This document shows positions 22,220-34,062 of a DNA stretch of 64,000 nt, piece by piece (position 1 is the first letter of the stretch; each line of letters starts with the position of its first letter). Source of the DNA: Phaseolus vulgaris (taxonomy: Eukaryota > Streptophyta > Magnoliopsida > Fabales > Fabaceae). The stretch is taken from contig NC_023749.2 of the NCBI RefSeq assembly GCF_000499845.2, positions 23,250,878 to 23,314,877 of the forward strand, given 5' to 3'. A program made the position numbers and the translations under genes. A model generated the notes under the pieces. The model had not been told where the DNA came from. It was given only the letters and a program-made list of their open reading frames with translations, and searched no databases.

Positions 22220-22440
22220 ATAGTTATGCCACCATTTCATGGCATAATCAACAAATTCTAGGGTGGCTATCTTCACCTTTTGATCTTCCTCAAGCTCATA
22301 GGTGTTAAAGATTTGTTCACATTTAAAACAGCAAGAAAACTCAAAAATAACCTAAAACATAAAGGAAACAACAAGAATAGAAAGTTCTTGAATTAAAGAG
22401 CCCACAAACAACTCAAAACACAAACAAGAATAAACCTAAA
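22220..22440 (-). other. Leader fragment of a different LTR element
   Basis: Sequence after the element M LTR does not continue the LTR-like fragment that precedes M. It ends at an initiator-Met-type primer site on the minus strand and is probably internal leader DNA of another element. Confidence 0.4.
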
Positions 22441-22452
22441 CTCTAGATACCA
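22441..22452 (-). other. Primer-site-like motif (initiator-Met type)
   Basis: Minus strand TGGTATCTAGAG, close to TGGTATCAGAGC. The candidate LTR begins just beyond, at TGATATGATT (22455). Confidence 0.5.
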
Positions 22453-22489
22453 CATGATATGATTCCAATAGCAAGATAGAGATATTTCA

Positions 22490-22810
22490 TAGACATATTA
22501 TGGAATCAACTTGAGTTGGAATATGATTAGGCACTTTTCTAGAATTGGATCAATGTTCTTTCATTCAAGAACTCACCAAATCTTAAGTAACCAAGCCAAA
22601 ACTCGTAGAAATCCATTTCTTGTCAAATGGACCGATTAAATTGAACAAGAAAGTAAATCAACCGATTGAAACTCTAAAGAAAGCAAATGAACCGAACAAA
22701 AGCATGAAAAGAAACTAATGAACCGATTAAAACAGTAAGGAATTGAAATGAACCGAACAAAAGTGCAAGAAAAGGAAGATTAACCGATTAAAAGAAACTA
22801 GAACGGTCTA
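22490..22810. repeat. Dispersed LTR-like repeat, copy 1
   Basis: About 300 bp related to 56538-56780. Shared pieces include GAGTTGGAATATGATTAGGC, GAATTGGATCAATGTTCTT and AACTCACCAAA. It carries several spaced copies of a short AACCGATTAAA motif. Confidence 0.65.
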
Positions 22811-24895
22811 AGACATGTTTTTGGAGTTCATATGGACATGGCAATGGAGGAATAAAATGGAAAGAGAAGAAGACTTATGTGGTTGGAGTTCTTGGAGATG
22901 AACATGCCACTTGAAGGATGCAAGACTTCAAGATGAGTGTAGATGCCGTCACTTGAGGTTCCAAGATGCACTCAAGATGAGACTAGAAGAGGAGAAGACA
23001 AATCTCACTCACTCAATCACCAATTTGGGAGAGTTTCGGTAGTTCAATATCAAATTCTGTATTTAGAAGAACCCAAGCCCTCCTTATATAGGAGAAGGAC
23101 TGGTCAAAGAGTACACAAAGCTTACACAAGAAGCTAACCAAAAGTCCCTTTCTACATTACCCACTCTAGCGCCTATAGTGAAGTATGAAGGGACACTCTA
23201 GAATGTTCGAAACTAAAGATGCTTTTACAAAAGAGGTATCTATAGGTTTCCCTCTAAGCACCTTCCTAAAAACTATATATTTAACAATTCTACATTCTAT
23301 TCAAGAGATACTACAAAAAGAGAAAACATTTTACTGCTACTTCCTAATTCTTTAAATTTGCTCCTTGTAATTCTTTGAGGTAAGCTAATATCTTCATGAG
23401 CACCTTCAACTTCAGCTTCTACCTCTTCTTGATCTTGATCTCCATCATGAGGCTTCTAGACACTTAGAGTCATTGAAGACACACTCACCGTCTAATACGT
23501 AATTATTCCACTAATTAATCAAAGTTGAATGTAATTACAATTCAAAGGAAATACAAGAGAACTTGAATTACAAAAATTAAAATTCAGGTTTCCTATACTA
23601 TGCACTCCTTGGCTTTTGTTACTCCTTCTTGTTGTTCCACAATTTGTATGTGTTTGTAATCTTATTTGCTGCAGCCCTTTGCCTTAACCTCTTAAGGTTA
23701 GTCAATTTAAATCTTCAAAACAGTACCTACTAAATAGGGATGGACTCACCACAAAGGTTAATTCCAAACTTAACAAGCACCACTTCGAAATTCAATTTAG
23801 AATAGGACAACAACAAATGGAGTAATTTGTATGACACAACTTGAAAGAATGTTGAATAAATTTGACAAGCAATCAAATAAACACTCAATAAAAGGTGGCA
23901 CACAAATTGAACCTAATGAATGGTACTAGAATTGATTAAAAAAAAACCAAAACAGTACTACTGGAAATTTTAGGCACAGAATTTGTGACTTAGAAAATTT
24001 ATGCTGAGCTGGATATTTTAAATTTTAATTTTAAATTTTAACCACAAACATTTCAAGATCTTAGCAAAATTTTGGCGCTGGAATCACAACAAAACAATGC
24101 ACCAATTAATTGTGATAAATGTTTCAAATATGTTGTCAAATTACCGTCTCTGTTCGCGCCAGGATGTACACTTTTTTCATTTGATTTATCATTTATTTTC
24201 TATTTTGTATTTTGACTTGATTCTTTTTTTCTTGTTTTTCTAAGACATCAATCTGTGTAAATACAGAATTTCACATTTTTTTCTTCAACGTATTTTAATT
24301 TGATAAGTAAAAACAGCCAGCACATAATTAAAACAGAGTGATCCTAATCCTGGAATTAAAAACAGTTTGAAGAAACTTCAAGAACACAATGTAATTGATG
24401 TATAAGAATTTATATGGATCTAACACACAAATATGAACTCAAATATAAAAGAAAAATGCACCAAAGGATCAAATAAATTCAGATTAAAACTGGACTCAAA
24501 GCAAATCAAGCAACCAAAATTATCAAAAACAACACTACACGGAATTGATGACAATTTAGGAGAAACATGACTTGACAAAACACAATTGGATTCAAAAATC
24601 AAAATGACTCAAAGCAACACAATATAAACCGATTGAAATTGCAATAAAGACTCAAATAAACCAAAAACAGAACAGTAACACAAATCTATATGGAATCCTA
24701 CATAAAATTTGCAAAATAGAAGCTCAAGATCAATTTGAACATGAATGCACCGATTGGATTAAACCAAAACAGCATCTAACACAAAAACAAACTCAAAAAT
24801 AGCAAGACAATCAAGGACTCATGAAGAACAACATGGAATTGAATGAACACAAAAATAAAAAACGAAATAAGGCACTTATCTCTTGAAGTTCATGG
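22811..24895. other. AT-rich repeat debris
   Basis: No gene supported. A plus-strand leader-like TATATAGG lies near 23095-23102, probably LTR-derived. 24420-24840 is A-rich with short AAACAG and ACTCAAA motifs of the kind seen in retroelement leaders. Confidence 0.4.
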
Positions 24896-24907
24896 CTCTA
24901 GATATCA
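24896..24907 (-). other. Degenerate primer-site-like motif
   Basis: Minus strand TGATATCTAGAG, next to the LTR-like fragment that starts about 24910. Confidence 0.35.
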
Positions 24908-24910
24908 AAT

Positions 24911-25660
24911 GATGGATAAGTGCCTTCATAATTTGGAGATTTTGTTGGTGATCGGCGGAAGCACAATGGAGGTTGACGAAAAAGGCCCTCCTAAGAGGTG
25001 TGGTGGCCTTGGAGGTGCATGCTAGGTAGGGATTGAGAGTGGTGAGGTCATCTCTCTTTGGTAAGGTGAGAATTGAAGATCAATAGTCTAACCTTGAGAG
25101 GTTTTTAGACAAGAAGTGAAATTGGCTCAAATTTGGCAGCAATTCACTAAGTATATTAATCTTGTAAAATCAAGAGCCAAAGCACTCCTTAAATAGCAAT
25201 GGAGGTCGGTTTACACAAGGTAAAAAGAGAGGGAAATTCAAAGCTATTCTAAAATGAAAAGTGGCACCTAGAATTGAGCACATGAGAGGCATGTTCTAGA
25301 ATCTAGCATGTGCAATTAGTTCTAGAACTTGTGCTCCAATTTGGGCTACCTTGGACCGGCCTGAGTTTAATTAAGAGTTTAGGAAACTCTAATTAAACTT
25401 AGGTTGGTATTTTAGGTACCAATTCATTTTTAACAAAATTACAAAAGAAATATTCTATGCTAATTTTGAAAAGAATTTTAAATGCTATTCTACACTACGG
25501 GTTATGGCGTCTTTGAGCATGTATAGGTAGGTCTCTCTGCCATCAGTGGCAGTGTTCCAATCCTCTTGAAGCTTCCTATCCATGACCCTAGTGATTGGCC
25601 CAATATGACATGTTGGTGGGCTTTCAATTGAAGTGATGTTTGGGCCTCTTCCATCAGAGT
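24911..25660. repeat. LTR-like fragment, copy 2
   Basis: The first 295 bp match 15670-15964. The rest (to about 25660) is AT-rich and probably completes the LTR, with minus-strand leader features. Both ends are uncertain. Confidence 0.5.
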
Positions 25661-25673
25661 AACTCGAAACTAC

Positions 25674-26672
25674 TTAGCTTTCTTGGGTCACTTGCATTCG
25701 CAATTGTTTCATATAGTTAACCAACTCTGGATCTGCAAGTGACATGATGCCTGCAAAACAAAAACAAATTAAACACCTCGTCAAAATAATGAATACAATT
25801 GTATGCATAAGAAGTTCACATACCAGTAAAATTTGTCCACCTCTTGGACGACTCATACAATGCTACCAATTCCTGGGTAGGTAACTTATTCGGGAGCTGG
25901 TCAAGTACACACAAAAATTCTTTGTCCCAGGGAGTCATTGAAGACCTCGGCCAGGAGATGTATCATGTCGGGCTTTGGGTCCAATGAAAAGGAAATTTTG
26001 TCCTCCCTTTCGTATCATAAAAATAAGGTTTGTCATCCGGTTCCACAAAAATTTTGAAATATTTTTCTTTAAAATTTTTGTATGACGAAGTATAGGGTGC
26101 AAATCGAATACTCTCTGGTCGACTTGACAAAGACATCCAACTCACTGGAGTACTCGGATGAGAGTTATAATAGAATTAAAAAGATTGAGGAGTGGGTAAT
26201 AACTTGAAGATATCACAAAGAATCCTAAAAGCTTGAAGGGCATGAGTTGGGGTGCAACTGGGTCGGCGCCACATTAACGATCCGAAGGACCCCATGGTAA
26301 ATTCATCGAAGGGGAGAGTAACATGTAAGTAGTTAAAAAATGTGTTGTAAACAAAAAAGAAGTCTTGAGGAGTGTCTTCCCGACTATGGCACACTCGGTT
26401 GGTGTGGCCAAAACTATTGGAAGCCACTGCGTCTGGGGGCAAATCAGGTTTCAAGATGTGGATAAAAATTTATCCAAGTCATTTGGACCCCTAAAGCAAG
26501 TAGGGATGTCCAAGACGCGTGGATTGACCCACTCGTAGCTCGCACAGTCTGACCTAGGGTCGACTGTTTGGTTTCAGCTGCTTATATCTCTCCCACTACC
26601 AAATGTGGTATGGGTACGCTCAGAAGACTCAACATTTAAATTACTATTAGAAAGATCAGTGGAAGAAGACAT
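25674..26672 (-). pseudogene. Decayed antisense PF04195-like gene (element K)
   Basis: Likely ATG at 26672 (MSSSTD...), with Ser-rich N-terminus. Recognisable pieces of the conserved core follow: FFFVYNTFFNYLHVTLPFDEF and HALQAFRILCDIFKLLPTP (26454-26176), then SSYKNFKEKYFKIF and FPFHWTQSPT (26145-25963). Frame breaks separate them. It is closest to the element P copy (52993-54055), sharing PFDEFTMG. A donor (GTATGTG, 25823-25817) and an acceptor (TTTTGCAG ending 25751) place the intron at the same phase-1 position as in the other copies. Exon 2 (25750-25674) is cut to about 25 codons. AT-rich compared with the other copies. Confidence 0.68.
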
Positions 26673-27560
26673 TATTAACCTTGATTAAAGAAAAGTGAAA
26701 GAAAGCTTGTAGACTCGGCACTTAGAGCAAACTACGCAAACTCTATAGCATTGTGATGAAGTAGTAAACCTTACTTCGTTCAAATGAGGTTCTATTTATA
26801 GGAAACAAGAGAAGAGGGAGATTATCATGTGAATTGCTTGGCATCATTAGATCAACTTTCATCCAACGACTCATTCCATTCGGCATATGAAACGAAATTA
26901 AATCTCAACCATAAGATCTCTCTGATTGAACAATACTCACCAAATGATGACTTTATTTGAAAAAGCAAGTGTCATATCTCTGTCAATCATTTAATGCACA
27001 CAACAGTCACATCCTACCTCGGGAACTCCAACGGTCATTTCACAACTCTTCAGAAATTAATTTCTTCGAGGTTGAGGGCAAGTATATCGGTCAGTATCAG
27101 ACGAGTAAGTCTCGACCCGATGACCGACCTCTCGAGTCAAAGAACATCTTAGGTCATGCAATAAATGTCAGTAATGATAGTTACAATGATACTTAATGAG
27201 CCACAATTCATATCTCGAAATATGCAAGTAATATCTCTGACAAATCTGTCAAGTATTGATTAACGGATATTCCTTTAAATATGTTTATACTTTTCTATAA
27301 GTCAGGGATTATGCTACAAATCAGTTGATAATTGATACTTGATTGGTTAAGCCCATTACCAGAATGGCCCATGATCAATAGTATAAATAAACTCCTCAAC
27401 AGAGGTGTAAGGTACGGTTTTACCAATTACCAATATACATTCTTTACACAAAGCACTTACTTGAGCGTCGAAGTACCTTTCTGAGGTCACCCCAACTGAG
27501 CATAAGCATTTGTGGAAGAAGACTCAAAGGAAGGAATCGAAGAATCAAGTTAGCAATTAT
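26673..27560 (+). repeat. Probable 3-prime LTR region of element K
   Basis: It lies upstream of the antisense gene K, where a 3-prime LTR is expected. It holds a TATA box TATAAATAA (27382-27390) and downstream ACTTGAGCGTCGAAGT, which matches the ACTTGAGCGTCGGAGTG of element P's LTR (49507-49523). LTR termini were not resolved. Confidence 0.5.
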
Positions 27561-28626
27561 ACACCCAACTTTAGGTATTATGTACGTACAACTTACCAAT
27601 TGCATAAAAATACATTAAATTAATTCATTATCAATTTTAGAAACAATTTATATATCTGCATAATAAATACGTTTTCAATAAATAATTAATCGAATTATTT
27701 GCATACAGACTCCCTAATTATAACTCACAAAACTGTATATCCCAGTTTGAGTTTTGGACCGACTGGGATTTTTCAATCAAGAGAATAATGCAAATAAAGA
27801 TATAATATAAAAATAAAATAAAAAAAACTCTCCTTTCACTGTATTCTTAATTGTTTTATTAAGAAAAACGATCATTTAATGTCTAACTAACGGTTATTTA
27901 TGTTTTTAAAAATATTAAATGTAAAAAAATCTAAAAATGTAATGTGTTTATCATTTTATTCTAATCATAAACACATTGTTATTTAATGTCATTTTAATCC
28001 TTGACTTTAACTATTAATTTGGATATTAGAAAGATAAAATTATTAATTGAGAACTAAAATAACTACAAATAAATAAAAGTTTCATTAAAGAGTTTTCCAT
28101 CTCACCAAATTTCACTTTCAAAATCTTTTTCCAAATTTTAATATTTGAACTCCACTTTGAAAACTAAAGAAGATCATTTCATCCTTTTTATTATATCATC
28201 TATCAATTAATCTTCCACTTTCCTAAAGGCACACCTTTCTAGGAGATCCAAAGGTCAAATAAATAATCCTAATTTTTTTTCCCTTTTTTTCTCCCTTTTT
28301 TTTCATTTTATTATTTGTCTTTCTTCTCGTTGTCTTCATGAAAATGAGGTGTATATTTATCATTTATTATCCCTTAAATTAAAAAAATAAATAAATAAAA
28401 AGTGAAGGAAGTGTATATTACCGTTGTATCTCTTGCATGTCGCCAAGTGTAGACGTAGTACTGCATGCTCCAAATCAACCACTCAACAAACACCTCTCAA
28501 AACGTTCACTTTCTCCTATCACACTCTTCTCTTCTTCCTATATAATGCCAGCAAATACCTTACACATCAAAGCATTTTCCATGCTCTAATCCCCAACGGT
28601 TACCTTTTCTCTTCCCAATCCCCCAC
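27561..28626. other. AT-rich intergenic DNA upstream of the ENODL gene
   Basis: Single-copy-looking AT-rich sequence with homopolymer T and A runs. It includes the promoter region of the gene at 28713. No other gene seen. Confidence 0.5.
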
Positions 28627-28636
28627 TATATATATA
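28627..28636 (+). promoter_or_regulatory. TATA box of the ENODL gene
   Basis: TATATATATA, 77 bases before the ATG, followed by a CT-rich leader (TTTCTCTCTATCAG). The spacing suits a plant TATA promoter with a start site near 28660 (inferred). Confidence 0.65.
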
Positions 28637-28712
28637 CAGATACTATTACAACATATATCATCTTTCACTTTCTCTCTATCAGTTTATCATTTATTTTGAG
28701 ACATTACTTGAA

Positions 28713-29622
28713 ATGGCTTTTCTGGGTCTTTTGTTTTCGATGATTCCTATGTTGCTTCTTGTTGGGTCATCACCTAGGTTTCAAGCTGAGGCAAGGCAAT
28801 TTGATGTTGGTGGGAGAGATGGGTGGGTGGTGAAGCCTTCTGAAGACTACAACCACTGGGCTCAGAGGAACAGATTTCAAGTCAATGACACTCTCCGTGA
28901 GTCCAATCTTTCTCAACTTCATTAGATCCAACTCTTCTCTCTCTTTTTTTTTTTTTAAGTTTTTCATTTTTCAAAGAAAAAACTTCTTTATCAGAGTTAA
29001 GAAAATTCAAAGTAGAAACTTTCAAATCTGAGTCATTTGATTTTCATCTACTTAAGAAAACTCATATCACATTACACAAAACCTGGTTTTAATTCTGCTT
29101 CAATCCCGGGCCAGGTTTAAAAATATTTTCATAGCAAAAACAAATTAGTAAAATCTGTTAACGGTTGCTTATTTTAGTAGAACATTGATTCTGACTGTTT
29201 TTACTTGGGGTTGCAATTGTTGCATGCATGAAGATTTCAAGTACAACAAAGGCATTGATTCAGTTGTGGAGGTGAAGAAGGAGGATTTCGATTCGTGCAA
29301 CACCAACAATCCTATTCAGAAGACGGACGATGGTGATTCAATTTTCCCACTTTCTCATTCGGGTCTCTTTTACTTCTTAAGTGGCAACCTTGACAACTGC
29401 AAGATCGGTCAAAAACTCATTGTTCTTGTCATGGCTGTGAGACAACCTCTTCCCAAGGCTGCGCCACCGCCAGCAAGCACCCTGCCGCCGCAGACTGTTC
29501 CGGCAACCGGGTTGACCTCTCCGGCGCCGCCCCCATCGGACAAATCGGGCTCAGGGAGGGTTGGTGTGGATTTGGGAGTTTTGGTTGGTTTTGTGTTGGG
29601 TGGGTTTGTAGGGTTGGCTTAG
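28713..29622 (+). CDS. Early nodulin-like (phytocyanin family) protein, GPI-anchored
   Basis: Two exons, 28713-28896 and 29234-29622, with a 337-bp GT-AG intron in phase 1 after codon 61, giving 190 residues. Residues 1-27 are a signal peptide (hydrophobic core GLLFSMIPMLLLVG). Residues 28-131 form a plastocyanin-like domain starting RQFDVGGRDGW, with the disulfide cysteines C83 (DSCNTN) and C117 (DNCKIGQ). The type-1 copper ligands are missing: Ser71 sits where stellacyanins have the first His, and SGNLDNC replaces the Cys/His region. So it is the non-copper ENODL class. A Pro-rich arabinogalactan-like stretch (134-163) and a hydrophobic tail (171-190) predict a GPI anchor at the plasma membrane. 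N58 is an N-glycosylation site. Role in cell-wall or membrane signalling is family knowledge, not shown here. Only one unlikely alternative: a copper-binding uclacyanin. Confidence 0.9.
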
Positions 29623-29879
29623 TTTGTTGGTGTGGCCAATGGGTGAGACTTGTGGTTTGAACTAATGGTCAAAAATAATTATTGTGTGTTTTATTTTATC
29701 TGATTTGGACTTCTTCTTTTTCTGTTTGTTAGGATTCTTGGATTCTACTTCTTTGTTTTTTTGTTTCATGTAATTTGGAGGAATGATGATCATAACTCAC
29801 AAAATTTAGACCATGTCTTGGTTGTAATTTGTATATGTAATTTTATTTTCACCTTTTTCTCTCTTGTTGTTGAGTGATT

Positions 29880-29885
29880 AATAAA
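29880..29885 (+). terminator. Poly(A) signal candidate of the ENODL gene
   Basis: AATAAA, 258 bases after the stop codon, with TTGTATATGTAA-type far-upstream elements before it. Confidence 0.5.
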
Positions 29886-31541
29886 AAGTTGTTTAACAAT
29901 TTAAGTGTTTTTTTTTATTAGTAGGAGTGAAGGTACTAAAAGATTTACATTAATTTATAAACACTGTTTAACTGACTTATGAATATTTTAATAATTCATC
30001 TTAGGTTCCATTCTTCTTTAATGATTTATACTTGCAGATATTTTTGTAAGTATCCATTCTTCTAATTGGACACCTAAACAAATTATTAATGGAATCCCAC
30101 CAATAAGTAAGCTTTTTTTACTTATTTATTAAATAATAATTATCTTCTTTATAATATAATTAAATTATAAAATGAAAAATTTTGTTATCTAATTTTGCTA
30201 TCTTTGAGTTGATATAGTGAAAAATAGTGAGATTTTAAATTATTGAGTTTTTTTATATTTTTATAAGATGGTCATCTGCTAGTAGTCTTTTGAATTGACA
30301 TGATCTATCACATTAGTTAGTGGTGAATGAAAAATTGAAATGAAAAGTAATAAGATATTCTTCAATACATTTAATTTATTATGTAAATTTAGTGAACGTG
30401 AAATAATATTATTAGGATTAATTGGAGATTAATAATTTGACGTCAAATTTAATCAATTATTTATTTGGTTTTGATTCATTTATCGAAAATAATTAAAAAG
30501 GAGAAACTTGAGGATTTTAGATATGAATAGAAAAAATAGATAAGATAGAATTCTTAAAGTGTTAAGTGTAAGAAGGAGAAATAAATTTAATGACAAAAAG
30601 AGAAAAATAGAGTGATTATTTTTAAATGTTAACAGTAAAATTTCAGCGTTTCAATTGTAACGTTGAAATTCTAATGTATCTTTTTTAAGTTTAGATGCCA
30701 ATAGTTATAAAATTTGATTATAGAAATTTAATTTTCGTGGTATAGTTTTTACCTTTTACAAATAATTTAGTTTATTTTAATTATAAAAGTATACTCTAAA
30801 TAAGACTAACATTTGGAAATAATTTATTTTAAGATATGCTTTAAAGAAATTTGATATAGAGTATTTTTTTTATCAATAATAAAAAAATAAATACAATGAA
30901 ATGAAATCCTTTTATACTATTATCTAACATACATTCTGCACACTCTATACGACAAACTAAAAACGTATTTCATCATATTGTAATATAAAACATCTATTAC
31001 CTCTCTTATTTGAGTGTTCATATATCTCATTTCATTAGTATATAATAACTAAAACATTTATCAATTTATCCAAAACAAACATCCTCCTTCATAAAAGTCT
31101 CAGCAAAAAAGAAATAGATGCATCCTTAGACTCCAACTCTTCAATAGTTTTTACTCACTACACAATTCTAAATTCTTAAGCGTCAGAGTAAATTATTATT
31201 CGATTTCATCGTTAAAATTCAACAACTCTTTAATAAATGAGTTAATCAATTAAACATATCACACATTCATATCAAACAATTTCAACTTATCAACTTATCT
31301 TAATCAAAACATAATTGTTAGTTGATCTTAATAAATTATTATATAGGTGATATTTTCACAAACTTATAAAAAAAACTATTTTTTTTAGTAGAAGAAAACA
31401 AAAATATTTACCTGCTGGACAAGTTTTATTAAAATATTAAGTTATGACTTAGAATAAAGTTTGCCACCACGTAGCATGAATAAAACCTTTTCATATTAAA
31501 ACATTAAATTATTAAAAAAAAAAAACAAATGATAGAAAATG
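29886..31541. other. AT-rich intergenic DNA
   Basis: No gene, repeat array or RNA gene recognised. It ends at the left target duplication of the young element Y. Confidence 0.55.
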
Positions 31542-31546
31542 TCTTC
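31542..31546. repeat. Left target-site duplication of element Y
   Basis: TCTTC, identical to 43727-43731; 5 bp is the expected length for Ty3/gypsy integrase. Confidence 0.92.
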
Positions 31547-32343
31547 TGATCCTGCCTGTTGACCGGAACGCTGGAAACTGCCTCGTCAAAGGATCGACGT
31601 GCGCACCGCTTCGAACCTCCGTTCCTCTTCGAGATCCACCTCAAGAACCTGCAAAGAAACAGAGCGGCGCCGCTGCGGCCGATCGCACTCCAACGCTCAA
31701 GTCAGTGACCGAATCACCAAATACTAAGAGAACAAGAACCGTGCAAATCCTCTCTCACAGTCAGCTCTACAACTCGCAAGCGTAAAGAGTATAAACTGAA
31801 CGTGCGTACCTCAGAAAGTTTGTTGAGAACTCTTATATACCTGGTTGTTTTCTCTCTCCTGGCAGTTACAGACCTGGACACGTGGCTTGCATCCAGTCGT
31901 ACACGTGCCATCATCTGGAGCCTCCTTGACTTGGCGCTGCTTCTATTCTCATTTTGGCTAAGTTACTTATGCATGGTACTGCCCGGTGCATAGCTAACTT
32001 GGGAGTGCGATCTCTACTGGAATTGGTGAGTTAGGGTGTCCTCATACACCTTCCCTGTGGTCTCGCCGGCTGCCTTCATAATCTGCTTCTCCTTCATCTT
32101 CGGCGATGTGCTTTCTCTGGCGATCTCCAACCGCTTGGTCGCCCGAGTTCACATCTGGCGACTTCATCTTTAACCCGGTGATCGCCTATTCTGATATGCT
32201 GGAGATCGGAACACGCCAACTTAATAACTGGCAGCTTCACGAACCCCCCGACTTCCTTCCCTTCTGCCAGCCTGGCGCCTTGCCAACACGCCTATACTGT
32301 AGCAGGATGCCACGTCATCACTCCCGACTACCAGGGCGGTACA
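31547..32343 (-). repeat. 3-prime LTR of element Y (797 bp)
   Basis: From TGATCCTGCC to GGCGGTACA in plus orientation, i.e. TGTACCGCC...GGCAGGATCA on the minus strand. A TATA box TATATAAG lies on the minus strand at 31832-31839. Confidence 0.95.
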
Positions 32344-32359
32344 CAAACCCCCCAGTCTT
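32344..32359 (-). other. Polypurine tract of element Y
   Basis: On the minus strand AAGACTGGGGGGTTTG abuts the LTR start TGTACCG. Confidence 0.85.
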
Positions 32360-32942
32360 AAGCGAAGACTTGTCTAGCGAAAAGACTGAAAGAGTCGCGT
32401 CAACACCGGTCTACGTGGCACTGACGCAGAATTCCAAACGGTTGTACCTTCTGCTTTTCTGACGCTCCACCAAACCCCTCACTCATCGCTCGACGCGTGG
32501 CTTCATCAACGGCTCTCTTCAGTTGCCGTTTGCGCTTCCTAAACCCATTTCGAAAAAACCCTTAAACCCATTTTCACTCAACACTGTTCCATCACTTTCC
32601 CTCGCATTCACGAACGCTCTAACTTCCTTCTGCGAAAAACTCTCAGCGCTCTCCAGCATTCTGAATCACCATCAACCTTCATCGTCTTCCTGATCATCAA
32701 AAGGTACCTACTTTCCTTCTTCTGCTGGTTTTCCTTGCATTTTAACCGATTCGCATCATCCTGTAACTGCCTGGTGCATACGCTGTGGGTTGTTTTTCCA
32801 TTTCTCCTTCTGCGTAACTTAGGGCTTCGTCAATCGTCGCAACGAACCTACATTCGTTCGTTTTTCACCTTCCTTCTATGATCGAGTCAGCCTCTGTAAC
32901 CCCTGATCATTTTTCCTTTCTTCTTCCTTTGCAGCTGCTACC
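32360..32942 (+). other. Upstream region of element Y antisense gene
   Basis: Between polypurine tract and antisense ATG. Pyrimidine-rich leader with CTCTCAGCGC, TTCATCGTCTTCC and similar tracts. No clear TATA box. A possible leader intron, with CATCAAAAG/GTACCTACTT as a donor (about 32702) and TTCCTTTGCAG (about 32935) as an acceptor, would place the ATG just after the acceptor. Confidence 0.45.
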
Positions 32943-33889
32943 ATGACTCGCACAAAGATCACCCCGAATCCTCCTCCTTCATCACGAAACCTCCCTTCAC
33001 AAGCACACGACCCACCACGAGTTCGTGGCGCTTCATCTTCGCAGGCTGAGAGGCCTGCGTCTTCCCGTCCTGTCCTGGCCCAGGCGACTCCACCTATCGC
33101 TGGAGGAGCCCCCGTTCCCCTGCCAGACTTCAAAACCTTGTATCCTTGGGCCAACTCGACCCTTCTGGGGGAGACATCCTCTGTGAACACTGCGGGAGCA
33201 GTTTTGCGGCTGACTAAGGGGGACGAGCTTCATCAATCATTTCACAAGGAGCACGACGAGAAGATGATGGTGCTGCCTTGCCCCCCCGATCTGCCTGTTT
33301 GTGCCGATGACAAAGTAAGCGTCGATGGGCCCTTCTGCTTTGTCTACACGACCTTATTCAAGAAGGTGAAGCTCAAGTTCCCTTTCACCCGATTCGAGAG
33401 GGAACTCCTAACCGAGCTCAACATTGCCGCCGGTCCAGCTTCACCCCAACAGCTGGGCGTTTGTTCGAGCTTTTCAAGTGATGTGCGACCACCTGGGGTT
33501 GCCCGCATCGGTGGACGTGTTCCTATTCCTCTTCGAAGCCAAGCACCCAGGAGACCGCCTGTGGGTTAGCTTGAACGCGATTGCTGGGAGGTCCATCTTT
33601 GCTATGTTCCAGCAATCCTACAAGGACTGGAAGGGGAAGTTCGTCCAAGTGCATGCGAGCGACAAGGACGCCTCCCTTCTCGATGGCTTCCCCTTGTACT
33701 GGGTGGACAAGGGGAAGAAAGAGTCCAAGAGCTGCTTCAGGAGACCCAGAAGTCCTGACAGCATGGGAGCATTGGACAGAGATCTCTGTCTCTTCTGGAA
33801 AAGGGTGGCGGACGCCAACATTACTTTCCTTACCACCACCTTGATCTGCTTCGAATTCTACGAAGACCAGCTAGAAATTCGAATAGGTT
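32943..33889 (+). pseudogene. Element Y antisense gene, exon 1 (PF04195-like; one frameshift)
   Basis: Starts MTRTKITPNPPPSS, the same opening pattern as the element M copy. Pro/Ser-rich N-terminus, then LYPWANSTLLGETS, the conserved FPFTRFERELLTELNIA, AQLHPNSWAF-type segment, SVDVFLFLFEAKHPGDRLWV, MFQQSYKDWKGKFV and a C-terminal ENQ/QLEIRI region. A one-base insertion near 33438 (GCCGCCGGTCCAGC, where element M has GCCCCCGCCCAGC) moves the frame. The ATG at 32943 follows a TTTGCAGCTGCTACC context. The exon ends at 33889 before GTTAGAAC; the phase-1 G joins AC of exon 2 to encode Asp. The protein family is common in plant retroelements, of unknown function. Confidence 0.85.
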
Positions 33890-34062
33890 AGAACATTAAA
33901 AACTGTTGTTTTAACACTACTTCTGTTTAACCGTTTCTGGGCGTCTTGCGTGTTATGCGCAAGACTTTGGTTTTATCTTTCCTGCACATATCATTTGCTT
34001 GTGTACTACCTTATGCACTTATTTTTTTCCTGAGTTGACCCATGCATTTTCGTTCCATGCAG
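33890..34062 (+). other. Intron of the element Y antisense gene (173 bp)
   Basis: Donor GTTAGA, T-rich 3-prime part, acceptor CGTTCCATGCAG. It sits at the same codon position and phase as the introns inferred in elements L, M, P, R and K. Confidence 0.75.

Noticed and set aside
31714..32462. Open frames inside the element Y LTRs, repeated at 43097-43746
   Set aside because: Identical because the LTRs are identical; short, no domain, and across the promoter region.
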